Of a DNA stretch of 8,477 bases, positions 1-5,641 are shown one piece after another; positions within the stretch are counted from its first letter, which is position 1, and every line of letters begins with the position of its first letter. The position numbers and the translations under genes were made by a program. The notes below the pieces were generated by a model. The model saw nothing but the letters and a program-made list of their open reading frames with translations. It had not been told where the DNA came from and did no database searches. The DNA is from Planctomycetaceae bacterium (lineage in GTDB: Bacteria; Planctomycetota; Planctomycetia; Planctomycetales; Planctomycetaceae), in NCBI GenBank assembly GCA_947479075.1, contig CANJZR010000141.1:1-8477 (forward strand). The letters run 5' to 3'.

Positions 1-185
1 AACGAGCGGAAATCTATCGTCAAATCGCCACGATCCTGTGGGAAGACCAGCCCTATACGTGGCTGTACTACCGCAGTTCGATGTACGCCTTTAACAAGAG
101 TTTGCGAGGTTACATGTACAGCCCGCGGGGACCGTTCCACTACTCGCCCGGAATCAGTTCGATCTGGAAGGCCAAGGGAAAGTAG
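1..185 (+). CDS. Extracellular solute-binding protein, family 5 (peptide/nickel ABC importer), C-terminal end only
   Basis: This is the last 60 complete codons of an open frame that enters from the left edge and ends at a TAG at 183-185. The translated tail contains EIYRQIATILWEDQPYTWLY, then YRSSMYAFNK and GISSIWK before the stop. A helix followed by 'D-P-Y-x-W-L-Y-Y' and an aromatic-rich end is the usual C-terminus of the SBP_bac_5 family (DppA/OppA-like periplasmic oligopeptide binders). Two ABC permease genes of the matching class follow directly in the same direction, with a 63-base gap, which supports the call. The protein would deliver a ligand in the periplasm to those permeases. The ligand cannot be told from this fragment, and the signal peptide or lipobox lies outside the window. 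Confidence 0.85.
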   Translation, partial: RAEIYRQIATILWEDQPYTWLYYRSSMYAFNKSLRGYMYSPRGPFHYSPGISSIWKAKGK

Positions 186-235
186 GACCGAACACAGTCG
201 GCCCAGGCCGGCAATCGGTCACACTCACAAAAGAC

Positions 236-240
236 GGAGA
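236..240 (+). promoter_or_regulatory. Ribosome binding site of the dppB-like gene
   Basis: GGAGA lies 8 bases before the ATG at 249 and supports that start. No separate promoter was recognised in the 63-base gap after the binding-protein gene, so cotranscription with it is likely. Confidence 0.6.
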
Positions 241-248
241 CCCCTGGC

Positions 249-1241
249 ATGCTCGATTTTCTGATCCGGCGATTGTCGATCGGATTTCTCACGCTGCTCT
301 TGATCACGTTTGGTGTCTACGGGCTCGTCCGCGCGATGCCTGGATCACCGATCACGATGGTCGAGGATCGAGGCGACATCAAACGCCAGATTTCCGAAGC
401 CGACCGCCAGGCTCTCTTGAAGCAGTACGGCCTCGACAAGCCGTGGTACACCGCGTACGCCCACTGGATGTTCGACATGGCCCGTGGCGAGATGGGACGG
501 TCCTTCGCCCGGAAACGCCCCGTTAGTGAAGTGATCGGGGAGCGACTGGGCCCCACGCTGATGCTCTCGTCCACATCGTTGCTGCTGGCGTACATCATCT
601 CGATTCCGCTGGGGCTGTTATCGGTGGCCCGAGCTGGCAAGTGGGACGAACGGATCACGGGGATCACGTTGTATGTCCTCTACTCCTTTCCGAGCTTTGT
701 GGCCGCGTTGATGCTCCAGCTGATCGTTGCGGTCAAACTCGGCTGGCTCCCGCTCTATGGAATGAAGTCGGATGAGTACGACACGTTTTCTTCTGGCGGA
801 AAAGCGTGGGACATCATCCGGCACTCGGTGCTGCCAATCATCGTGTTCACCTATGGCAGCCTGGCGTACTACACCCGCTTCATCCGGGCCAACATGCAGG
901 AAGTCATCCGCCAGGATTACATCCGCACGGCTCAGGCGAAAGGCCTCGGCCCGTTCGCTGTTATCGTGAAACATGCCTTTCGGAACACGCTGATTCCCTT
1001 TGTGACCAAGATTGGGCTGAGCCTCCCTGCCCTGCTCAGTGGCTCGGTCATCATCGAACGAATCTTCAACTGGCCAGGCCTCGGACAGCTGTACTTCTCC
1101 GCGATCCTCGAGCGTGACTACCCGGTCATCATGGCACTCACGCTGATTTTCTCGGTGCTGACTCTCGCGGGACAATTGCTGGCCGATCTGTTGTATGCCC
1201 TGGTTGATCCTCGCGTGAGAATCGAAGACAGCGGAGGCTAA
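249..1241 (+). CDS. ABC transporter permease, DppB/OppB family
   Basis: This 330-residue inner-membrane subunit forms half of the channel of a peptide-class ABC importer. The N-terminus (LIRRLSIGFLTLLLITFGVY) is the typical first membrane helix of the DppB/OppB/YejB family. It is followed by a soluble stretch at about residues 30-100, then hydrophobic segments near 104-126, 136-165, 190-210, 255-271 and 292-318. The cytoplasmic EAA loop that docks on the ATPase is clear at about 217-250, with DYIRTAQAKGL followed by RNTLIP. The conserved ERIFNWPGLGQL element is at about 270-281, and the end (DLLYALVDPRVR) is the family's usual C-terminus. Length is normal. The ATG at 249 has a good Shine-Dalgarno sequence. 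It sits between the binding-protein gene and a DppC-like gene, so the three genes form one transporter. The substrate is unknown; oligopeptides are the family default. Confidence 0.95.
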   Translation: MLDFLIRRLSIGFLTLLLITFGVYGLVRAMPGSPITMVEDRGDIKRQISEADRQALLKQYGLDKPWYTAYAHWMFDMARGEMGRSFARKRPVSEVIGERLGPTLMLSSTSLLLAYIISIPLGLLSVARAGKWDERITGITLYVLYSFPSFVAALMLQLIVAVKLGWLPLYGMKSDEYDTFSSGGKAWDIIRHSVLPIIVFTYGSLAYYTRFIRANMQEVIRQDYIRTAQAKGLGPFAVIVKHAFRNTLIPFVTKIGLSLPALLSGSVIIERIFNWPGLGQLYFSAILERDYPVIMALTLIFSVLTLAGQLLADLLYALVDPRVRIEDSGG

Positions 1242-1291
1242 GTTTCGCGGAACGGCATTCAAGTTGCCTCAGGAGAAACGCATCGACTGAG

Positions 1292-2419
1292 ATGCCCCGA
1301 ATGAATCGCGTTGAAAACTTGTCCATGAGCACACCGACACCCAGCCCACGACCTGCATCCCAATCGGTTGGTTTCTGGAAAGAGACCTGGCGGCGGTTCC
1401 TACGTCGCAAGGAAGCTGTGATTGCTCTGGGCGTGGTCTCGATTCTGGCTCTGATTGCGATCCTGTCCCCAGCCATTGCCGGGACCAAGCCCATCGTCTG
1501 CAAGTACAAGGGCAAGATCTATTTCCCGGCGATGAGTTACTTCAACGAGTCCTGGGAGAACCCCATCTTCCAGAAGGACCGGTTCCGCAAACGCTACCCA
1601 CTCAACCTGCCCAAGAAAGATCCACAGAGCTGGGCCGTCTGGCCGTTGTCATTCAACGATCCCTATCGCCGGGTCGAGGACAACGAGTGGCCGAACCGTC
1701 CGGGAAACCCACGAGGTGACCAGAGCGGACCCACGAAGATGAACCTGTTCGGCACCGATGAAACGGGCGTCGATGTCTTTGCCAAGATGGTCCATGGGAC
1801 TCGCATTGCGCTGCTCGTCGGATTCGTCTCGATGGGAATCGCCACGGCGATCGGCATGCTGATCGGGGCCATCGGTGGATATTTCGGCGGCTGGATCGAT
1901 TCCCTGCTTAGCCGGTTCACGGAAGTGGTGATGTGCATCCCGACACTGGTGTTAATCCTGGCTCTTTACTCACTGATTCAACGCCCCACGATCTGGCACA
2001 CCATGGTCATCATCGGTGCGACCGGCTGGCCGGGAATCTCGCGACTGATGCGGGCGGAGTTCCTCAAGATCAAACAGGCCGATTACGTCGCAGCTGCGAG
2101 AGTCTCGGGGATCTCGCCGATTAAGATCATCCTGCGATACATCCTGCCGAATGCCCTTGCTCCGGTGCTGGTACCGGTGACCTTCGGCATCGCGTCGGCA
2201 ATCCTGCTCGAGAACTCCCTCAGCTTTCTCGGCTTCGGAGCCCCACCCCCAAATCCGAGCTGGGGGAGCGTGCTGAGTTCCGCCCATGGCAACTATCAGC
2301 TGTGGTGGCTGACGGTCTATCCCGGACTGGCGGTGTTCCTGACCGTGCTGTCCTACAATGTGATTGGTGAAGCCCTGCAGGAGGCCACCGACCCCCGTCT
2401 CCGCGAAGGCGGCCGCTGA
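1292..2419 (+). CDS. ABC transporter permease, DppC/OppC family with YejE-like periplasmic insertion
   Basis: This is the second channel subunit, 375 residues from the first ATG. The first membrane helix is at about 43-62. A long loop at about 63-150 contains KYKGKIYFP and a WAVWPLSFNDP segment. The conserved entry GTDETGVDVFAKMVHGTR lies at 154-171, with further helices near 174-198, 212-230, 235-250, 288-310 and 338-360. The EAA loop (ADYVAAARVSGIS with RYILPN) is at about 255-290, and the C-terminus (EALQEATDPRLR) is canonical. The long loop resembles the YejE branch (microcin C/oligopeptide permeases) more than plain DppC. The start is uncertain. AGGAG at 1271-1275 is 16 bases from the ATG at 1292, rather far. 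The ATG at 1325 (residue 12, reading MSTPTPSPRP) would give a more typical N-terminus but has no clear ribosome binding site. The gap to the dppB-like gene is 50 bases, and no ATPase gene follows. Confidence 0.93.
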   Translation: MPRMNRVENLSMSTPTPSPRPASQSVGFWKETWRRFLRRKEAVIALGVVSILALIAILSPAIAGTKPIVCKYKGKIYFPAMSYFNESWENPIFQKDRFRKRYPLNLPKKDPQSWAVWPLSFNDPYRRVEDNEWPNRPGNPRGDQSGPTKMNLFGTDETGVDVFAKMVHGTRIALLVGFVSMGIATAIGMLIGAIGGYFGGWIDSLLSRFTEVVMCIPTLVLILALYSLIQRPTIWHTMVIIGATGWPGISRLMRAEFLKIKQADYVAAARVSGISPIKIILRYILPNALAPVLVPVTFGIASAILLENSLSFLGFGAPPPNPSWGSVLSSAHGNYQLWWLTVYPGLAVFLTVLSYNVIGEALQEATDPRLREGGR

Positions 2420-2444
2420 TCGTGTACGGGCCGTCATGCTCCGC

Positions 2445-2468
2445 TCACCAACACCAAGCGTCAGCGAG
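2445..2468 (-). repeat. Degenerate copy of the NPKRQRG-type intergenic repeat
   Basis: The stretch contains AAGCGTCAGCGAG at 2456-2468. This is an exact 13-base reverse complement of CTCGCTGACGCTT at 2555-2567 in the better copy. The adjoining 12 bases still match at 8 positions, after which similarity is lost. It therefore looks like a decayed or partial unit facing the second copy. Confidence 0.6.
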
Positions 2469-2540
2469 ACGGTCGTCTCTGGACGTTCTCTACCCGTCCA
2501 ACGCCAATCATCCGATTGCCAGTCGATTGAGTTCGATTTC

Positions 2541-2580
2541 CACTTGCGCTCGCCCTCGCTGACGCTTCGGGTTAGTGTGA
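2541..2580 (+). repeat. Planctomycete intergenic repeat (reverse strand spells TNPKRQRGRAQ)
   Basis: The core runs from CACTTGCGCTCGCC through CTCGCTGACGCTT to CGGGTTAGTGTGA. Read on the reverse strand it gives the peptide TNPKRQRGRAQ. This string appears in many spurious small-protein annotations of planctomycete genomes, which is the basis for calling it a dispersed repeat. The recognition is from memory of such annotations, not from a search. Any reverse-strand reading frame through here (for example 2508-2738) is best treated as a product of the repeat, not a gene. Confidence 0.7.
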
Positions 2581-2609
2581 AAGGTGTTACTTACCACCTC
2601 ATTCGCCCC

Positions 2610-2613
2610 GAGG
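2610..2613 (+). promoter_or_regulatory. Ribosome binding site that decides the osmC-like start
   Basis: GAGG lies 6 bases before the ATG at 2620. The frame is also open from a GTG at 2584, but that start would fall just behind the repeat unit, has no comparable binding site, and would add 12 residues not expected in the family. Confidence 0.5.
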
Positions 2614-2619
2614 CTCGCC

Positions 2620-3132
2620 ATGACTCCCGAACAACTCCGCGCGATGCAGGCTCCGATCAAGGCCCGGTTCCGCGAAGATCCGGCATCGGCGCAAACGTTG
2701 ATGGTGGCCCGGGGCGAACTTGATCGTGAATTGTGCATTTGTCGTATCCCGACTAGTCACGGCCCCATCGTCGAGGCTGGCCTGCATGAAATGACCGGCG
2801 GCGACGGACACTGGAAATGCAGTGCCCAGATGCTGCTGGAGGCTCTCATCGGCTGTGCCGGGACGACGGCCTGTGTCGTGTCGACTGCGATGGGGATCGA
2901 GTTCACGACGGGGCGAATTCGAGCTGAGGGACAGATCGACTTCCGAGGCACGTTGGGCGTCAGCCGCGAGGTGCCCGTGGGGTTCATCGCCATCCGGCTT
3001 GTGATCGAACTTCAAACCGCTGCCGATGACTCGACTCTGATTAAGCTCCAGGAGCTCACGGAACGCTACTGCGTCGTCGCCCAGAGCCTGCGAACGCCGG
3101 TGACATGTGTCGTGGAGCGTATTATTCCTTAG
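2620..3132 (+). CDS. OsmC/Ohr family protein
   Basis: The 170-residue product fits the OsmC/Ohr fold, a dimeric cytoplasmic protein family whose studied members reduce organic or lipid hydroperoxides with a reactive cysteine pair. The conserved central helix is visible as QMLLEALIGCAGTTACVV (about 70-87), with the peroxidatic-position cysteine at Cys79. The second conserved cysteine is in LTERYCVVAQSL (Cys151), followed by the family's short closing strands. Both expected cysteines are present and are 72 residues apart. Further cysteines at 39, 41, 67, 85 and 163 are unusual in number. The N-terminal 20-30 residues are helical-looking and longer than in compact Ohr proteins, so it belongs to a general OsmC-like subgroup rather than clearly to Ohr or OsmC. 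It stands alone between the transporter genes and the convergent purH. The start at 2620 was chosen from its ribosome binding site. Family call confident; substrate unknown. Confidence 0.85.
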   Translation: MTPEQLRAMQAPIKARFREDPASAQTLMVARGELDRELCICRIPTSHGPIVEAGLHEMTGGDGHWKCSAQMLLEALIGCAGTTACVVSTAMGIEFTTGRIRAEGQIDFRGTLGVSREVPVGFIAIRLVIELQTAADDSTLIKLQELTERYCVVAQSLRTPVTCVVERIIP

Positions 3133-3170
3133 TCGCCCAGCCTGTCGCATGCATCGTCTTATTCGGTCGA

Positions 3171-3190
3171 GACAGACAGGAATGTCTGTC
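3171..3190. repeat. GACAGACA/TGTCTGTC hairpin repeat
   Basis: A perfect 8-bp inverted repeat, GACAGACA and TGTCTGTC, is separated by GGAA, and the sequence continues CCTACGG. It lies in the spacer after the osmC-like gene. The very similar phrase 'gacaggaatgtctgtcctac' seems familiar as a dispersed intergenic element in planctomycete genomes. That is memory, not a search result. The hairpin itself is read directly. Confidence 0.6.
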
Positions 3191-3230
3191 CTACGGAAGA
3201 CGTACCACGTTCTCTGAGGTCACTCAAAAC

Positions 3231-3270
3231 AAACAGCCAGCCTCTCAAAACCCGAGAGGCTGGCTGTTTT
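3231..3270. terminator. Bidirectional intrinsic terminator between osmC-like gene and purH
   Basis: A perfect 16-bp stem (3231-3246 with 3254-3269) surrounds a 7-base AAAACCC loop. The stem is GC-rich (GCCAGCCTCTC) and bounded by an A-tract on the left and TTTT on the right. Both flanking genes point towards it, ending at 3132 (+) and 3302 (-). It can therefore terminate transcripts from both sides, the osmC-like one after TTTT at 3267-3270 and purH after the run of T on the other strand. Confidence 0.9.
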
Positions 3271-3301
3271 CACAAGAATCCGAGAGTCACGACTCAATCA
3301 A

Positions 3302-4888
3302 TCAGTGTTTAAAGTGGCGGCGGCCGGTGAAGACCATCGCGATGCCATGCTCGTTACAGGCAGCGATGACTTCGGCATCCATCTTGGATCCACCGGGTTG
3401 AATCGCAGCTGTGACGCCCGCCTTGGCCGCGGCATCGATACCATCGCGGAACGGGAAGAACGCGTCGCTGGCGACGACTGAACCATTGCTGCGGTCTCCG
3501 GCCTTATGAGCCGCGATCCACGAGGAATCGAGGCGGCTCATCTGCCCAGCTCCCACTCCGACGACCATTCCCCCGTTGATCAGAACGATCGCGTTTGACT
3601 TCACGTGTTTGCTGACATTCCAGCCAAATGCCAGGTCCCGCATCTCGGCTGCGGTTGGAGCCCGGTCAGTGACCACCTTCCAGGTGGTCGGATCCTCAGG
3701 CTGATCGTCACGCTCCTGGACCAGCAGACCGCCTGTCACGCGGCGGTATTCAAACGAGCGCGCTTGATCTGCCGTGAAATCGGGACAACGCAGCAACCGG
3801 ACGTTGTTCTTCCACTTGGGTTTCGTGGTCAGCATCTCAAACGCAGCGGGCTCGTAACCGGGAGCGATGATCGATTCAATGAAGCGGTTTGGCTCGCACA
3901 ACCGCTCAGCGGTCTTCACATCGACCGTCCGGTTAAACCCGAGGATCGAACCGAAGGCACTGATCGGGTCCCCTTCGTATGCCTTATGGAACGCTTCGTC
4001 GAGTGTCGCCCCGATCGCACAGCCGCACGGGTTGTTGTGCTTGATGACCACAGCTGCGGGCTCGGTGAACTCGCGGACGATGGCCATCGCGGCATCGAGG
4101 TCGAGCAGATTGTTATAGGACAACTCTTTGCCATGCAGCTTTTCTGCAGCCGCGAGCGAAGCCAGTGGTGGGTTTCGTTCCACATAGAACGCAGCTGTCT
4201 GGTGCGGGTTCTCGCCGTAACGCAGAACGTCCTGCCGCACAAATGAGAGCCCCAGCTCGGCCGGGAACGGACGCAGCGTCTCGTCCGTCGCCGTGATGCG
4301 GTCAAAGTAATCTGCAATCGCCCGGTCATAGCGAGCCGTCATGCGGAAGGCTTCCAGAGCCAGCTCACGACGGAAGGCGAGCGAAAGCCCCTCCCCCCGC
4401 AGCGAGTCGAGCACGCGTGAGTACTGTTCGGGCTGAGTCACGATCCCGACATACGCGTGGTTCTTGGCGGTCGAGCGGACCATGCTGGGGCCACCGATAT
4501 CGATGTTCTCGATCGCATCGTCGATCGAGACGTTCGGCTTGGCGACCGTCTGCTCAAACGGGTACAGGTTCACGACCACCAGTTCAAATGGGATGATCCC
4601 ATGCTCACGAATCGCAGCTGCATCATGTTCCAGATCGGGTCGCCCGAGGATCGCCCCATGGATCTTGGGATGCAGCGTTTTGACCCGTCCGTCCATGATC
4701 TCGGGGAAGCCGGTGTAGGCCGAGACATCAATAACCTTGAGCCCCTGGTCCTTCAGGAACTTCGAGGTTCCCCCTGTCGAGAGAATCTCAAAGCCCAGAT
4801 CGGCCAGCCCCTTGGCAAACTCGGCCAGGCCCGACTTGTCACTCACACTGATCAGCGCACGACGCGGAAACGCGGACATGGACACCAT
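3302..4888 (-). CDS. purH: Bifunctional AICAR formyltransferase / IMP cyclohydrolase
   Basis: PurH catalyses the last two steps of de novo purine synthesis in the cytosol: formyl transfer from 10-formyltetrahydrofolate to AICAR, then ring closure of FAICAR to IMP. The 528-residue product has the family's normal length. The N-terminal cyclohydrolase (MGS-like) domain occupies about 8-150, with LISVSDKSGL, ILSTGGT, GRVKTLHPKIHG and NLYPFEQT. The transformylase domain fills the rest, with RYGENPHQ (223-230), LLDLDAA, the catalytic-type KHNNPCG (Lys283-His284), GDPISAFG, IIAPGYEP, the SNAIVL strand, GAGQMSRLDS, and the C-terminal SDAFFPFRDGID and TGRRHFKH. Nothing essential is missing. The start is uncertain between the ATG at 4888 and an in-frame ATG at 4879 (residue 4). 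Neither has a clear Shine-Dalgarno sequence. It converges on the osmC-like gene, sharing a terminator, and diverges from the blaI operon across about 750 bases. Confidence 0.97.
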   Translation of the reverse strand: MVSMSAFPRRALISVSDKSGLAEFAKGLADLGFEILSTGGTSKFLKDQGLKVIDVSAYTGFPEIMDGRVKTLHPKIHGAILGRPDLEHDAAAIREHGIIPFELVVVNLYPFEQTVAKPNVSIDDAIENIDIGGPSMVRSTAKNHAYVGIVTQPEQYSRVLDSLRGEGLSLAFRRELALEAFRMTARYDRAIADYFDRITATDETLRPFPAELGLSFVRQDVLRYGENPHQTAAFYVERNPPLASLAAAEKLHGKELSYNNLLDLDAAMAIVREFTEPAAVVIKHNNPCGCAIGATLDEAFHKAYEGDPISAFGSILGFNRTVDVKTAERLCEPNRFIESIIAPGYEPAAFEMLTTKPKWKNNVRLLRCPDFTADQARSFEYRRVTGGLLVQERDDQPEDPTTWKVVTDRAPTAAEMRDLAFGWNVSKHVKSNAIVLINGGMVVGVGAGQMSRLDSSWIAAHKAGDRSNGSVVASDAFFPFRDGIDAAAKAGVTAAIQPGGSKMDAEVIAACNEHGIAMVFTGRRHFKH

Positions 4889-4923
4889 CGCACAAACAGA
4901 GAACGGAACACGGTTCAGCTGCA

Positions 4924-4944
4924 GAGCGGGAAAAAACCCCGCTC
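4924..4944. other. Hairpin in the purH 5' leader
   Basis: GAGCGGG and CCCGCTC form a 7-bp stem round a 7-base loop. On the purH strand the loop is rich in T (GTTTTTT). There is no T-tract after the stem in either direction, so it is not a standard terminator. It would sit about 36-56 bases before the purH start, if transcribed. Confidence 0.4.
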
Positions 4945-5411
4945 AAACCCAAGCAATTGAGCCAATCTCCGACTCTACCGGCAGCAACACTCAGCGTCAA
5001 ACGGGTCCGCGCTGGCGAGCCTCTGATCGCCCAAAATCAGATCAAGAACGGGCTGCGATGCGAGGTCGTGAGCAAGATTATGGAGCCGGACTTTCCTTTC
5101 ACGCGAACACATCAACACGTGTTGGTACTTCCGCCTGAATGTCGTTGTCACTGGTGATCAGCAGGCTGTGACTGAGCAGGAATAGAACTTCGGAATGAGG
5201 TCGCGTATGGCACGACACAAGACTGCCGTTTGTTCCGTCTCGGACTTTCCTGCGTCGGCCTTCAGGTCTGCGAAAAAAAGCAGATATCTTTCCCTCACAT
5301 AGAGCATAGCGGATTTGAACAAGGGCTTGACTGACCAGAGTCGGTATCTCCGTGTCGAAATCATCTTTGGAAATGATGTGACTGGGGTATAGGTTGGAGA
5401 TGGAGGGAGCT

Positions 5412-5441
5412 ATGAACCGACTGGAAGCTAGCGCCGGCTAG
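5412..5441 (+). other. Possible minicistron MNRLEASAG inside a small hairpin repeat
   Basis: GGAGGG at 5402-5407 stands 4 bases before an ATG that opens a nine-codon frame, MNRLEASAG, ending in TAG. The last part forms a hairpin, CTAGC-GCCG-GCTAG (5428-5441). It lies about 155 bases upstream of the blaI operon promoter, on the same strand. It may be a leader peptide, but the 'LEASAG' ending with its palindrome could equally be part of a dispersed planctomycete repeat. Translation is not shown by sequence alone. Confidence 0.3.
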
Positions 5442-5567
5442 GCGTTGGAGTGGTCTGCCGCCGAACGGACACGTTCTTCGATCTCGATGGAATGAAGTGC
5501 GTGTATTGCCCATCTACTTCGCCATAGGTAATCACACGGGCTTCGCACCTTTCTTTCGATCTTCCTG

Positions 5568-5596
5568 TTGACTCTATTTCGTCCTGGCAATAATTT
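5568..5596 (+). promoter_or_regulatory. Candidate promoter of the blaI-blaR1 operon
   Basis: TTGACT at 5568-5573 matches the -35 consensus at five of six positions. A -10 could be AATAAT at 5589-5594 (five of six, 15-base spacing) or TAATTT at 5591-5596 (17-base spacing, weaker match). Either choice puts the -10 region inside the first of the two operator dyads, as expected for direct repression. The match is to the E. coli-type consensus and has not been tested for planctomycete sigma factors. Confidence 0.45.
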
Positions 5597-5618
5597 GCCA
5601 CGTGGCAACGGGTTGCCA
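5585..5618. promoter_or_regulatory. Candidate BlaI operator: two 16-bp dyads in tandem
   Basis: TGGCAA, four bases, TTGCCA forms the first dyad (5585-5600). After two bases (CG) the same arrangement repeats exactly (5603-5618). The four half-sites are all perfect, the inner spacers differ (TAAT and CGGG), and dyad centres are 18 bp apart. The second half-site of dyad 1 and first of dyad 2 also form a perfect 14-bp palindrome, TTGCCACGTGGCAA (5595-5608). The array covers the likely -10 region and ends 23 bases before the blaI start. BlaI/MecI repressors are known to bind paired dyads as dimers, but their operators in Gram-positive bacteria carry TACA/TGTA half-sites, so the sequence here is different. 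Autoregulation by the adjacent BlaI is inferred. Confidence 0.75.
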
Positions 5619-5629
5619 CGTCGGTACAC

Positions 5630-5635
5630 GAGGGG
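5630..5635 (+). promoter_or_regulatory. Ribosome binding site of blaI
   Basis: GAGGGG lies 6 bases before the ATG at 5642. An in-frame TTG at 5636 would directly abut this site, so the ATG is preferred. The same GAGGGG is reused at 6023-6028, inside the end of blaI, for the next gene. Confidence 0.65.
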
Positions 5636-5641
5636 TTGCAA

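Larger units (their letters stand above)
2420..2619. other. Spacer between the permease and osmC-like genes
   Basis: No credible gene was found in these 200 bases. They hold a weak hairpin, GAGAC-GGTC-GTCTC at 2466-2479, without a T-tract, so it is at best a doubtful terminator for the transporter operon. They also hold two inverted copies of a planctomycete-type repeat, listed separately. A promoter for the osmC-like gene could not be picked out with confidence. Confidence 0.6.
4889..5567. other. Long spacer upstream of both purH and the blaI operon, no convincing gene
   Basis: No reading frame here has a good start, ribosome binding site or recognisable protein. The longest reverse-strand frame (5158-5364, 68 codons) lacks a Shine-Dalgarno sequence, and its translation resembles nothing known to me. 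What can be seen is a 7-bp hairpin at 4924-4944 in the purH leader, a perfect 12-bp palindrome CAACACGTGTTG at 5113-5124, and a nine-residue minicistron with a strong ribosome binding site at 5412-5441. The purH promoter must lie at the left end, but no clear -35/-10 pair was recognised. Confidence 0.55.

Noticed and set aside
618..1262. Open frame of 214 codons on the - strand, opposite the dppB-like gene
   Set aside because: It overlaps a confidently identified permease gene over almost its whole length. The translation is of low complexity, rich in Arg, His and Asp, and resembles no protein family.
1970..2437. Open frame of 155 codons on the - strand, opposite the dppC-like gene
   Set aside because: It is a shadow of the permease coding sequence with no ribosome binding site and no recognisable domain.
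2466..2479. Hairpin GAGAC-GGTC-GTCTC as terminator of the transporter operon
   Set aside because: The stem is only 5 bp and no run of T follows, so a terminator call is not justified.
2364..2723. Open frame of 119 codons on the + strand spanning the end of the dppC-like gene, the repeats and the start of the osmC-like gene
   Set aside because: It is in the wrong frame relative to both genes and runs through the inverted repeats. No domain is recognisable.
2508..2738. Small - strand frame containing TNPKRQRGRAQ
   Set aside because: Its only recognisable part comes from the intergenic repeat at 2541-2580. The rest is antisense to the start of the osmC-like gene.
3605..4246. Open frame of 213 codons on the + strand, opposite purH
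   Set aside because: purH on the other strand is complete with all family motifs. This frame is its shadow, with no start signal.
5158..5364. 68-codon - strand frame in the purH-blaI spacer
   Set aside because: There is no Shine-Dalgarno sequence before the ATG, no recognisable protein, and no operon partner. Considered as a possible small gene but not supportable.
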